Assembly: GCA_022788225.1 (NCBI GenBank)
Contig: JALEVO010000153.1
Location: 1 to 41,134 of the forward strand
Reading direction: 5' to 3'
DNA from: Oscillospiraceae bacterium
Lineage (GTDB): Bacteria; Bacillota; Clostridia; Oscillospirales; Ruminococcaceae
Length of the DNA stretch: 41,134 nucleotides
Position numbers and translations under genes: made by a program. Shown here piece by piece: positions 1 through 7,092 of the stretch. The stretch's first letter is position 1. Each line of letters begins with the position of its first letter. Under the pieces are notes generated by a model, which had not been told where the DNA came from, ran no database searches, and saw only the letters and a program-made list of their open reading frames with translations.

Positions 1-7
1 ATTTGGG

Positions 8-103
8 CTAATTGTCGGATTTATGTCCGTCTAACCACTTGCAAATATAGTAACCAACTACACTTGCCGCAACAGACAATACAAATGACAGTATGTAATC
101 CAT
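8..103 (-). CDS. 31-residue hydrophobic peptide, possible membrane-active (type I toxin-like) peptide
   Basis: The gene reads ATG at 103 to TAG at 8 and is too short for ordinary gene finders. The peptide starts MDYILSFVLSV, has one hydrophobic segment over about residues 3-21, then a polar tail containing YICKWLDGHK. The ribosome binding site is excellent (AAGGAAGGAGG just upstream of the start) and a perfect consensus promoter lies 44-72 bases upstream, so expression is well supported. A single membrane helix with a short charged C-terminus on a strong, short transcript fits small membrane peptides, including type I toxin families, but I do not recognise a named family. Any antisense RNA would lie mostly outside the window. 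I am confident of the ORF and not of its function. Confidence 0.7.
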   Translation of the reverse strand: MDYILSFVLSVAASVVGYYICKWLDGHKSDN

Positions 104-146
104 GATTTCCACCTCCTTCCTTGCGGAAAGAGCCGACAACGTGTTT

Positions 147-175
147 ATTATAGCATATAATCAAAACAATGTCAA
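147..175 (-). promoter_or_regulatory. Consensus sigma-A promoter for the 31-residue peptide
   Basis: On the minus strand the -35 is TTGACA (170-175), the spacer is 17 bases, and the -10 is TATAAT (147-152). Both hexamers match consensus exactly. Transcription should begin near 140, giving a leader of about 37 bases before the peptide start. Confidence 0.85.
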
Positions 176-252
176 AATTGCAGTCACTGAAAAAATATTC
201 CTGCATCTTGAATTTTAATATAAATTATGTTATACTTTTTTATATATCAAAT

Positions 253-460
253 CACGCAGTTAAGGAATAACTGATTAAATCTGGTGCGTAGATTGCGCAG
301 TCAGATTTTTCGTCAGGCGAAGGTCGCCCCCCGAATTGCATAGAAATTTTGAAGGCATACTGGACGTATGTCAAGAAATTTATATGTAATATGGCGGAAA
401 ATATGCAAGCAAGATACGTGCCAAGCCGACAGGCGTGATTTGAGCAGTGATTCCTTGAGT
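253..460. other. Structured non-coding stretch, possible dispersed intergenic repeat
   Basis: No convincing gene lies here; the ORFs crossing it have neither a ribosome binding site nor family features. It holds short hairpins: GGCGA/TCGCC at 316-328, and GCATAC/GTATGT at 355-371 set inside a longer imperfect palindrome flanked by AAATTT at both ends (about 345-380). This layout resembles dispersed intergenic repeats of gut Clostridia, but only one copy is visible in the window. Confidence 0.3.
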
Positions 461-480
461 TGAAAGGAACTGTTAATGAA

Positions 481-1035
481 ATGATAAAGGAAAAAACAGT
501 GTGTTTTACAGGACACCGTCCGGAAAAGCTGCCGGGGTATGGCGAATTAAACAATAATCTGCTGAGCATTATAAAAAGTATGCTCTATTACCGTATTTAC
601 GTTGCAGCGGAGTCCGGCTACAAATACTTTATTTCGGGACTTGCAAGGGGCGTTGACCTATGGGCGGCTGATTCCGTTATTGATATAAAGAGGAAATTTC
701 CCGATATAAAGCTTGTCTGCGCAAAGCCATATCCTGAACATGGCAGTACATTCAGAGGCGAGGACCTCTGGACACTGAACAACGTACTTGAAAAGGCAGA
801 TGAGATTATCTGTGTTTCCGACAGCTATTCAAGAAACTGCTACAAGGCAAGAAACTGTTTTATGGTTGACAATTCTTCCTGTCTTATAGCGGTTGTTGAC
901 GATTATCACAGCGGTACAGGACAGACTATAGCCTACGCAAAGAAAAAAGGTCTGGAGCTTTCCGTTATAAAGGTATCAGACGTTTCTGCGGCGGCTGGAT
1001 ATGTTGAAAAAAAGTCGCATATTTTGCTTGATTGA
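481..1035 (+). CDS. SLOG-superfamily (YpsA/YoqJ-like, DUF1273) protein
   Basis: A 184-residue protein with the pattern of the YpsA/YoqJ branch of the SLOG nucleotide-binding superfamily. It opens with KTVCFTGHRPEKLPGYGE, a central FISGLARGVDLWAAD supplies the glycine-rich strand-loop-helix, and a conserved AKPYPEHGSTF stretch follows. Family members have a Rossmann-like fold thought to bind nucleotides or nucleotide-derived ligands; their substrate is poorly known. A TTG 21 bases upstream is in frame, but ATG 481 is chosen because the family motif begins right after it and AAAGGA lies at 463-468. The gene appears monocistronic, ending about 140 bases before the next gene. The family call is firm and the role open. 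Confidence 0.8.
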   Translation: MIKEKTVCFTGHRPEKLPGYGELNNNLLSIIKSMLYYRIYVAAESGYKYFISGLARGVDLWAADSVIDIKRKFPDIKLVCAKPYPEHGSTFRGEDLWTLNNVLEKADEIICVSDSYSRNCYKARNCFMVDNSSCLIAVVDDYHSGTGQTIAYAKKKGLELSVIKVSDVSAAAGYVEKKSHILLD

Positions 1036-1177
1036 TTGGTTAAAATGACGATTGACAAATTAACTTGTCCGCATACCGGAAAACTTTCAACCTTTTCCAC
1101 ATAGTTTTCAACATTTTGAATATTGAAAGCCAAAAATGAATATTCAGCGTGTTTTCTTAATTGAAAGGAGATAAAAA

Positions 1178-2257
1178 ATGAAAAAGAAAAAATCCGGAAG
1201 TATTGCAATTCCGTTTCTGCTGACATTCCTTATATCTCTTATTATTATCGGCGGTATTGCAATGATAATTTACGACAAAATCGACAGTGAAAGTTCATCT
1301 CTGCTGACAATGACCAACGAGGCAGGAACTTTGTCCGACAGCGACAGCCATACCATACTCCTTGTTCTCGACCTCAGTGATTCCATAGACGACACAGATG
1401 ATGAGGAGGACGAGGACTCGTCAGATGAAGAAAGCAGTGACGAGGAAAGCGATGAGGACGAGGAAACCTACGACTGGGAAGAACCGGATGATGATACAGA
1501 CAAAAAAGCCAAAACAGAGCCTTATACATTTATGATAATGCGTTCTATGCCGGCTCACAAGCAGATTGTGTTTATTGGTCTGCCGGAAAATATGCTTGCG
1601 GGAGAGCAGAATAAATCGCTGACTGAAATATATGAATCAGGCGGCGGTGCAGAATTAAAATCTGCCGCTGAATTTTCTCTGGAAATACCTGTTGACCGGT
1701 ATATGGTATTTAATTCCAAATCATTTCAGAAACTCTGCAATATAATGGGCGGTGTAAACTTTGCTGTTCCCGGAAATATTGACGGCATTAAGAAGTCCGA
1801 CGGACTGCAGTATCTCTCACCTGACCAGATTGAAAAAATAGTAAGCTACGGCGGTTTCGGCGGCGGAGAGGTACAGCGAATTTCAACTGCTGCGTCACTT
1901 ATCACTGCTATGACTAATCAGACAAGCGGTGCAAGAATTGCCGATAACCTTGACAATACCTTTGAAACAATGGTAAATTCAACTGATACTGATATTTCTG
2001 CCCTTGATTATCAGCAGAAAAAATATGCAATCAAATTCCTTATGAAATACAGCGATCCCAACGATGATGAAACTGTTTCCGACCGTGCAAAATTTATTAC
2101 TCCGTCCGGTACACAGACATCAGACAAATTTATCCTTGATACATCATTTATTGACGATATAGCACAGTATTTTGTAGTTGAAACAACATCACCTCAGCAG
2201 GAAACTACTTTACAGCCTATGATTCCTGAAACGGAGGTTCAGAGTGATGGTGAATAA
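1178..2257 (+). CDS. Degenerate LCP (LytR-CpsA-Psr)-like membrane-anchored protein
   Basis: A 359-residue protein with a lysine-rich start and one membrane helix at about residues 8-32, followed by a long extracytoplasmic part. From about residue 60 it follows the LCP fold: a hydrophobic strand HTILLVLDLSDS, a run with MIMRSMPAHKQIVFIGLPE where active family members have the SIPRD-type motif, then a region matching the pre-helix and 'LGGVxVxVP' positions (MGGVNFAVPG). LCP enzymes move undecaprenyl-linked polymers onto peptidoglycan, but the catalytic Arg/Asp of SIPRD are replaced here (GLPEN), so activity is doubtful. A strongly acidic Asp/Glu/Ser insert sits at about residues 65-105. GAAAGGAGAT precedes the start, and the 3' end overlaps tatD. 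The upstream gap holds repeated TTTCAAC motifs at 1085 and 1106. It could also be an unrelated envelope protein with a similar fold. Confidence 0.55.
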   Translation: MKKKKSGSIAIPFLLTFLISLIIIGGIAMIIYDKIDSESSSLLTMTNEAGTLSDSDSHTILLVLDLSDSIDDTDDEEDEDSSDEESSDEESDEDEETYDWEEPDDDTDKKAKTEPYTFMIMRSMPAHKQIVFIGLPENMLAGEQNKSLTEIYESGGGAELKSAAEFSLEIPVDRYMVFNSKSFQKLCNIMGGVNFAVPGNIDGIKKSDGLQYLSPDQIEKIVSYGGFGGGEVQRISTAASLITAMTNQTSGARIADNLDNTFETMVNSTDTDISALDYQQKKYAIKFLMKYSDPNDDETVSDRAKFITPSGTQTSDKFILDTSFIDDIAQYFVVETTSPQQETTLQPMIPETEVQSDGE

Positions 2258-3017
2258 CATTTTCGATTCCCATGGACATTATACTGATTCAGCCTTTGAC
2301 GCTGACCGTGACGAACTGCTTAAAAGCCTTCCGCAGAAAGGCGTCAGCAATATTGTAACAGTCGGCTCTTCAATGGAGGATTCGTATAAGTGTGTTGAAA
2401 TTGCGGAAAAATATGATTTTGTGTACGCCGCCTGCGGAGTGCATCCGGAGGCAGAGGCTGAAACCCCTGACAATTTCACAGACGAACTGGAAAAGCTGTT
2501 GAGAAAGTCCCCTAAAATAAAGGCACTGGGCGAAATAGGTCTGGACTACCACTATGAAAACTACAACAGGGAGCGTCAGATAAAGCTTTTTACCAGTCAG
2601 CTGGAACTTGCTGATTCACTGGGACTGCCGGTTATAGTCCACTCACGAAACGCAAATGAAGATACTATGGAGATACTCAGAAAATACCGTCCCAAGGGCG
2701 TTGTCCACTGTTTCAGCGGTTCGGCGGAAACTGCAAAAGAGGTAATTTCTCTTGGTATGTACATAAGCTTTACAGGAGTGCTGACCTTTAAAAATGCAAA
2801 AAAAGCAATTAAGGCACTTGCAGAAGTACCGGCTGACAGGCTTATGCTTGAAACAGACTGTCCCTACATGGCACCGGAGCCTTTCAGAGGACAGCGCTGC
2901 GACAGCAGTATGATAGCCAAAACAGCAGAAATGGCAGCGGAAATAAAGGGTATGAGCGTTCAGGAAATACTGGATATCACAAACCGCAATGCCCATGAAT
3001 TTTTCGGTATAAAATGA
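2247..3017 (+). CDS. tatD: TatD-family metal-dependent deoxyribonuclease
   Basis: A 256-residue TIM-barrel hydrolase of the TatD family, close to the usual length. The metal-binding set is complete: H9 and H11 in FDSHGH, E96 in LGEIGLDYHY, H132 in VIVHSRNA, H154 in GVVHCFSG and D204 in LETDCPYMAPEP. TatD proteins act as cytoplasmic 3'-5' exonucleases with proposed roles in DNA repair. ATG 2247 is chosen: GGAGG at 2233-2237 is nine bases upstream, and GTG codons on either side at 2244 and 2250 are possible. The start overlaps the end of the LCP-like gene, and the stop overlaps the start of the lysozyme gene (ATGA), so the three are probably co-translated. Confidence 0.9.
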   Translation: MVNNIFDSHGHYTDSAFDADRDELLKSLPQKGVSNIVTVGSSMEDSYKCVEIAEKYDFVYAACGVHPEAEAETPDNFTDELEKLLRKSPKIKALGEIGLDYHYENYNRERQIKLFTSQLELADSLGLPVIVHSRNANEDTMEILRKYRPKGVVHCFSGSAETAKEVISLGMYISFTGVLTFKNAKKAIKALAEVPADRLMLETDCPYMAPEPFRGQRCDSSMIAKTAEMAAEIKGMSVQEILDITNRNAHEFFGIK

Positions 3018-3763
3018 GTAAGGTAAGAATCAGAAAACGTCATAAGCTGGGCTTTGCGCTGATTATAATTCTGTCTGTTCTTTATATTGTCGCTGTACTG
3101 TGGTATAACGGCATTATCTGGTTCAACACTCCGTCAAAAAAAGACTATCCGGTAAGGGGCGTGGACGTGTCCTCATACCAAGGTACCATTGACTGGAAAA
3201 AGCTTGAATCACAGGGAGTAAGCTTTGCATTTATCAAAGCCACAGAGGGAAGCGGATTTACAGACGAATACTTTGCAGAAAACTATAAAAATTCCGCTGA
3301 AACTGATATAAGAGTGGGAGCGTACCACTTTTTCAGTTTTGACAGTCCGGGAAGAACTCAGGCGGAAAATTTTATAAAGGCTGTGGAAAAAAGAGAGGGT
3401 ATGCTGCCGCCGGTAATCGACGTTGAGTACTACAACGGCAATGGAAGCAATCCGCCGGACGAGGACAAGGCAAGACAGAATCTCCACGACCTCATCTCTG
3501 CCCTCTATGATTATTACGGCATGAATCCGGTTATCTACGCAACGGACGTTACCTACAACCGGTATATAAAAAAACATTTTGCGGAAAACGATATATGGAT
3601 AAGGAGTATTTTCACCAGTGCAAAGCTTTCAGACGACAGAGAATGGACATTCTGGCAGTACTGCAACAGAGGACGCCTTGACGGTTATGACGGAATAGAG
3701 AAGTTTATTGACCTTAATGTATTTAACGGTACAAAAGAGGAATTTGCAAATTACATTGGTTAA
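3014..3763 (+). CDS. Membrane-anchored GH25 lysozyme (N-acetylmuramidase)
   Basis: A 249-residue protein with a basic N-terminus and one membrane helix at residues 12-32, followed by a GH25 catalytic domain from about residue 45. The family signature RGVDVSSYQG carries D51, and the catalytic D-x-E pair is D136 and E138 in PPVIDVEYY. GH25 enzymes cleave the beta-1,4 bond after N-acetylmuramic acid in peptidoglycan. The anchor and lack of cell-wall-binding repeats point to wall remodelling of the producing cell rather than a phage lysin. ATG 3014 overlaps the tatD stop by four bases. A hairpin terminator follows the stop. Confidence 0.92.
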   Translation: MSKVRIRKRHKLGFALIIILSVLYIVAVLWYNGIIWFNTPSKKDYPVRGVDVSSYQGTIDWKKLESQGVSFAFIKATEGSGFTDEYFAENYKNSAETDIRVGAYHFFSFDSPGRTQAENFIKAVEKREGMLPPVIDVEYYNGNGSNPPDEDKARQNLHDLISALYDYYGMNPVIYATDVTYNRYIKKHFAENDIWIRSIFTSAKLSDDREWTFWQYCNRGRLDGYDGIEKFIDLNVFNGTKEEFANYIG

Positions 3764-3805
3764 TGGGTGAAATGCAAATATCATGCATTTCACCCATATT
3801 TTTCA
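3763..3805 (+). terminator. Rho-independent terminator after the lysozyme gene
   Basis: A perfect 14-bp stem (ATGGGTGAAATGCA at 3763-3776 with its complement at 3784-3797), a 7-base loop and a following T-rich run. It closes the LCP-like/tatD/lysozyme unit. Confidence 0.85.
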
Positions 3806-3876
3806 CTTTATTTTCTTTCCGGCTTTAAAATTTTTCCATAAAAGCCGGATATAATGTAACCATACCAAAAAGGAAA

Positions 3877-3993
3877 TCATTCTTCGGTATACAGAAGGTT
3901 TACTGCCTGTCCTGAAGAGCCAGTGTGCACGGTGTCTAAAAAGGCAGACCAAAAATTCCGCCTGTTTGGGGCGTTTATATAAATTTTTTTCAT
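3877..3993 (-). CDS. Doubtful small ORF of 38 residues with a tiny upstream ORF
   Basis: The minus strand carries an ORF from ATG 3993 to TGA 3877 (starting MKKIYINAPNRRNF). The only good ribosome binding site, AAAGGAGG at 4013-4020, serves a three-codon ORF instead (ATG TTC AGA TAA, 4007-3996), which ends two bases before this start; reinitiation is one reading. A 7-bp inverted repeat (4001-4007 with 4024-4030) puts that binding site in a hairpin loop and the first ATG in the stem. No promoter is visible, and a strong terminator lies directly upstream (4030-4070). The stretch 3806-4029 could equally be non-coding; on the plus strand it has a TATAAT at 3850 but no good -35. I do not recognise the sequence. 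Confidence 0.25.
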   Translation of the reverse strand: MKKIYINAPNRRNFWSAFLDTVHTGSSGQAVNLLYTEE

Positions 3994-4029
3994 AATTATC
4001 TGAACATGATATCCTCCTTTGTTATGTTC

Positions 4030-4070
4030 AAAAAAATTCCGGCTTTGCGTTTCAAGCCGGAATTTTTTTT
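4030..4070. terminator. Bidirectional hairpin terminator
   Basis: The stem AATTCCGGCTT/AAGCCGGAATT (arms at about 4035-4045 and 4054-4064) has an 8-base loop, with an A run on the left and a T run on the right, so it can stop transcription in both directions. For the minus strand it follows the DUF378 gene. The same CCGGCTTT/AAAGCCGG arms recur at 3819-3848 without a T tract. Confidence 0.8.
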
Positions 4071-4121
4071 ATTGAGTGGCATTCAGCTGCGGCATTAAAC
4101 GCTGACTGCCTGTTGAGGTCT

Positions 4122-4337
4122 TTACGAGTCTGTCGCTTCGATAAGCTTGTCGTTTGGTCTGAAAAGCAGAGAAATACACCATATTGCTGAAATCGCAACA
4201 ATAATATAAATCGCTCTGCTGATTATGGAATCAGTTCCTCCAAAGAGCCATGCAACAAGGTCGAAACGGAAAATACCTACCAGACCCCAGTTAATTCCGC
4301 CGATTATCAGCAGAATCAATGCGAGTTTGTCCCACAT
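4122..4337 (-). CDS. DUF378 small membrane protein
   Basis: A 71-residue protein with two membrane helices (about residues 5-22 and 42-61) and the DUF378 signature: an N-terminal hydrophobic helix with IGGINWGLVGIF, then FDLVAWLFGG and a second helix. The family (Bacillus YuzA and relatives) is widespread in bacteria and its function is unknown. It stands alone on the minus strand: a terminator lies downstream and a hairpin-rich stretch upstream. A short inverted repeat (GAACAT/ATGTTC, 4358-4373) sits just before the gene. Length and motif make the family call firm. Confidence 0.88.
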   Translation of the reverse strand: MWDKLALILLIIGGINWGLVGIFRFDLVAWLFGGTDSIISRAIYIIVAISAIWCISLLFRPNDKLIEATDS

Positions 4338-4442
4338 ATTCTACACCTCGTTTCTCAGAACATTTTCATGTTCATGGCTTTAGTATTTTCAGATTTTTCT
4401 GAAATATTCTTTTTTTGCAATGTAAATTTTAGAAATAGAAAA

Positions 4443-4706
4443 GGGACGCTTTTTCAGCGTCCCACCAGACTGTAGAAAAAGTTAATTATGCCCGCCGAAC
4501 GGCGAAATAAAAGTTTCGCCAGCCTTTTCAAAGGCTGTGGGGGTCAATGGGGGCAAAGCCCCCTTGTCGCTGTCCGCAGACAGCGAAATTCTTTGCCTTA
4601 GAAGCGCTCCGCGAGGGGAAGATTCCCCACAGTGTGGGGAAATGTCAGCGAAGCTGACAAAAGGGACATGTCCCAGTTAGGGAAATTTTCAGCTGAAAGC
4701 TGAAAA
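4443..4706. repeat. Cluster of short perfect hairpins, possible MITE- or REP-like element
   Basis: No gene was seen between 4338 and 4756. The stretch instead packs successive palindromes: GGGACGCT/AGCGTCCC (4443-4463), GGCGAAA/TTTCGCC (4501-4520), AGCCTTT/AAAGGCT (4521-4536), GGGGGC/GCCCCC (4549-4563), CGCTGTC/GACAGCG (4568-4585), TTCCCCAC/GTGGGGAA (4623-4641), GTCAGC/GCTGAC (4644-4658), GGGACATGTCCC (4663-4674) and TTTTCAGCT/AGCTGAAAA (4686-4706). Such packing is far beyond a simple terminator and resembles dispersed non-coding elements. GGGACGCT at one edge and GGGGACGCCCT at the other look alike. Confidence 0.6.
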
Positions 4707-4708
4707 GA

Positions 4709-4737
4709 GGGGACGCCCTGCAAGAGAGGGCGTCCCC
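4709..4737 (-). terminator. Terminator hairpin of the GtrA-flavoprotein-GT-C operon
   Basis: An 11-bp perfect stem (GGGGACGCCCT at 4709-4719 with its complement at 4727-4737) and a 7-base loop lie just past the end of the minus-strand operon. On the minus strand the stem is followed by CTTTTC. It abuts the hairpin cluster. Confidence 0.65.
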
Positions 4738-4756
4738 TTAAAATAAAATAGTATAA

Positions 4757-7081
4757 TTAATTCCAGAAACAAATCAAATCTTCCACAGCACAAATGATAT
4801 CCGGATAAGGCGCATTGTTTCCGGAAATATAAACTGAAACCAGTTCCAGAAGCACCACGCCAATGGTTGCTGAAGAGATAACTGAAAAGATACAAACGCT
4901 CTTGCCTGAAGCCGACGGTATTTCACTCAGCTTCTGATGTGCGTCAAGAATCACCAGTACAGAAAGCATTACAAGTACCGGAAGAATGTCGCACACATAG
5001 CTGAAAATAACGCCGCCCATGCAGAAATCAAGCCATGCCAGTACAACGGCGATTACCGCCATCACCACATAGGTATATCGTTTGATACAGTCGTCATTGT
5101 AAATAAATTTTGTGCCCTTTTTCCGTCTGCACTGATAAAGCAGGAACGGAAGTATTGCAGCCCCGGCAAAGACAAGGGGATACATAAATGCGCCGTGTGA
5201 GTCATCGCTGTAAATATATCTGCCATAGCCTGAAAGTTCAACAGTTGAAAGACCAAAGAACGGGAATACCTTTGTCATTGCAAATGGCTGGAAGAAGTAC
5301 TGTATTATCGCATAAGGCAGTGACGACAGCACTGTCGAATTTGCGTGAACATCACTGACAGTAAGCTGATAAGCCGCTCCGAACTCAAAAGGAGAGTCGA
5401 ATCGTGCATAGTTATATGCCATTATTCCGGCAATTCCGGCAATGACAGGTGCCATAAATGATGCCGCTGAGGATATCTTTTCTTTGATTTTAAGTTCTTT
5501 GCTGAATATGATTCCCAGAAATACCGGTGCAAGGATAAGTGCGCTTAATGCTCTTGTTGGTCTTGACGCAACACAGAGTATAAAGGCAATTCCTGATACT
5601 GCAAACAAAATATATTTCCATAAAGCTTTTTTCTGATTGCAGGCACCAAACCCTGCCCAGAGGCACAGATAAAGGAAGCATGAACCAGCAGCACCCGGCA
5701 GAGTATAAAGGCTCGAACAGGCTGTAAGGAAATAACCGCCGGAGACAAGACACGCCGCTGTCATTGTAAGGATAAGCAGCATAAGATTTGGCTTTTTAAT
5801 GAATTTCTTTACAAATGCAAGTATCGCTCCGCAGAGGAAAAGCATTGAAAGTGCCGCAAAGAAAGCATTAGCCATGTTAAGAGTAGGCAGTTTGCCTGTT
5901 ATCATGTAAAACGGATAATAGAATGTCAGTACCGGAGCAATTCCGTAATATGAATAATATTTTCCGTTATAGAACGCTCTGTCCCATGCATATGAAACCC
6001 CAAGCACCGACCTGTTTGAACTGTCATAAGGATTATTCATGTTAAGAAGTTCCTGAGTAGGTACAATGTCAAGGTTCACCTGCCCTTTCTGACAGGCATC
6101 AAACATCTGCACAAACGGGTCGCTTATGTTCATATCAGCAGTTTTGTAGTCTATAAGCTTCTGGTCCGGCTGGAAATTAGCAAACACTCCTGCCGCACAC
6201 AGAAGCGCCGCTGCGCCCACTACAAGCTTATGTTTCCATGAACGGCAGCTGTAAACAACCTTGTAAAGTTCAAAGGTCACTACAGCGCATATTGCCCCGA
6301 TGAAAACAAACAGCGCAATAAACCTTAAATCAGAAAATCTGAACGGCAGCACTGAAGCGAAAATACATGATGAAATAATTACTGGTTCATTTACGTTTGA
6401 GAGAGAGATTTTTACTTCATGGAGTTCATTGTAGGTGTTGAAAGAAAATTCTGCAATGCCGCCGTCTGCTGTAGCATACTTCTGTCCGATATTCATAAAA
6501 TAGCGGGAAAGATTATCATCTCTGATATCGGCAGAGATGACAAAACTTTTATCCCTGCCTGTGAAATCCAGTCTGACTGCATTTATATTTTCAGAAGACA
6601 CATTGAAAATAACGTTTCCGTCACCGCTGAAAACAGCTTCTGAACCTGTTATCTGAACGGTGTCTGAAGTTTCAGTCTGTGCAGAACTGAAATCAGCCTG
6701 AAATTTTTCTCTGTCAGATGCAATGCTCTTGAAATTGAAAATAAATGACTCTGCCAAAAATACCGCCAGAGCTGTAACGCCAAGTCTGAAAGCAAATTTT
6801 TTCAGTTTTTCACGGGAAACAAAGTGTGAACCCACAAAACCGAAATACCCCGACAGCGACAGAATCACAAGAGAAACTGCTGACGGTGCTGACTCGCAGT
6901 CAACAAATGAATTCAAAAACACGTTGTAAAAGCCGAAAAAAGCAACTGCCGTCAAAAGGAAAATGCCGCTTGTTTTTATGATTTTGTTTCTCTGACTTTT
7001 AAGGCACGGCAGAAAAATCAGAATCAGGGCTGATACTATAATAAAAGCCGCAGAAATTACAGCCGGTATTAATATTTTCAT
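4757..7081 (-). CDS. Large polytopic membrane protein, probable GT-C-type glycosyltransferase
   Basis: A 774-residue protein with roughly a dozen or more hydrophobic segments. Helices 1-4 occupy residues 1-120, a beta-rich extracytoplasmic domain spans about 125-245, and the remainder is a multi-helix core. A soluble loop of the core contains YAWDRAFYNGKYYSYYGIAP. This architecture fits the GT-C superfamily of lipid-phosphosugar-dependent glycosyltransferases, but I see no family-defining motif and cannot name a substrate. It is last in an operon with a flavoprotein (11-base gap) and a GtrA protein, which supports a glycan or cell-wall polymer role. AAGGGAGA precedes ATG 7081. It could also be a non-enzymatic membrane protein of glycan assembly. 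Confidence 0.6.
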   Translation of the reverse strand: MKILIPAVISAAFIIVSALILIFLPCLKSQRNKIIKTSGIFLLTAVAFFGFYNVFLNSFVDCESAPSAVSLVILSLSGYFGFVGSHFVSREKLKKFAFRLGVTALAVFLAESFIFNFKSIASDREKFQADFSSAQTETSDTVQITGSEAVFSGDGNVIFNVSSENINAVRLDFTGRDKSFVISADIRDDNLSRYFMNIGQKYATADGGIAEFSFNTYNELHEVKISLSNVNEPVIISSCIFASVLPFRFSDLRFIALFVFIGAICAVVTFELYKVVYSCRSWKHKLVVGAAALLCAAGVFANFQPDQKLIDYKTADMNISDPFVQMFDACQKGQVNLDIVPTQELLNMNNPYDSSNRSVLGVSYAWDRAFYNGKYYSYYGIAPVLTFYYPFYMITGKLPTLNMANAFFAALSMLFLCGAILAFVKKFIKKPNLMLLILTMTAACLVSGGYFLTACSSLYTLPGAAGSCFLYLCLWAGFGACNQKKALWKYILFAVSGIAFILCVASRPTRALSALILAPVFLGIIFSKELKIKEKISSAASFMAPVIAGIAGIMAYNYARFDSPFEFGAAYQLTVSDVHANSTVLSSLPYAIIQYFFQPFAMTKVFPFFGLSTVELSGYGRYIYSDDSHGAFMYPLVFAGAAILPFLLYQCRRKKGTKFIYNDDCIKRYTYVVMAVIAVVLAWLDFCMGGVIFSYVCDILPVLVMLSVLVILDAHQKLSEIPSASGKSVCIFSVISSATIGVVLLELVSVYISGNNAPYPDIICAVEDLICFWN

Positions 7082-7092
7082 AGCATTCTCCC

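Noticed and set aside
1093-1101. DnaA-box-like TTTTCCACA upstream of the LCP-like gene
   Set aside because: A single copy with no cluster, no dnaA/dnaN nearby and no AT-rich unwinding element; not an origin.
3901-3960. Hammerhead ribozyme core (CTGAAGAG) on the plus strand
   Set aside because: CUGANGA is present, but the matching GAAA and cleavage triplet with the three stems are not.
3850-3990. Plus-strand small RNA starting at TATAAT 3850 and ending at the T run near 3990
   Set aside because: No acceptable -35 for the TATAAT, the terminal stem before the T run is weak, and no known RNA family fits; left inside the doubtful ORF entry.
4358-4373. LexA-like box GAACAT-N4-ATGTTC before the DUF378 gene
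   Set aside because: The spacing is wrong for the Gram-positive LexA site (GAAC-N4-GTTC); kept only as a small inverted repeat.
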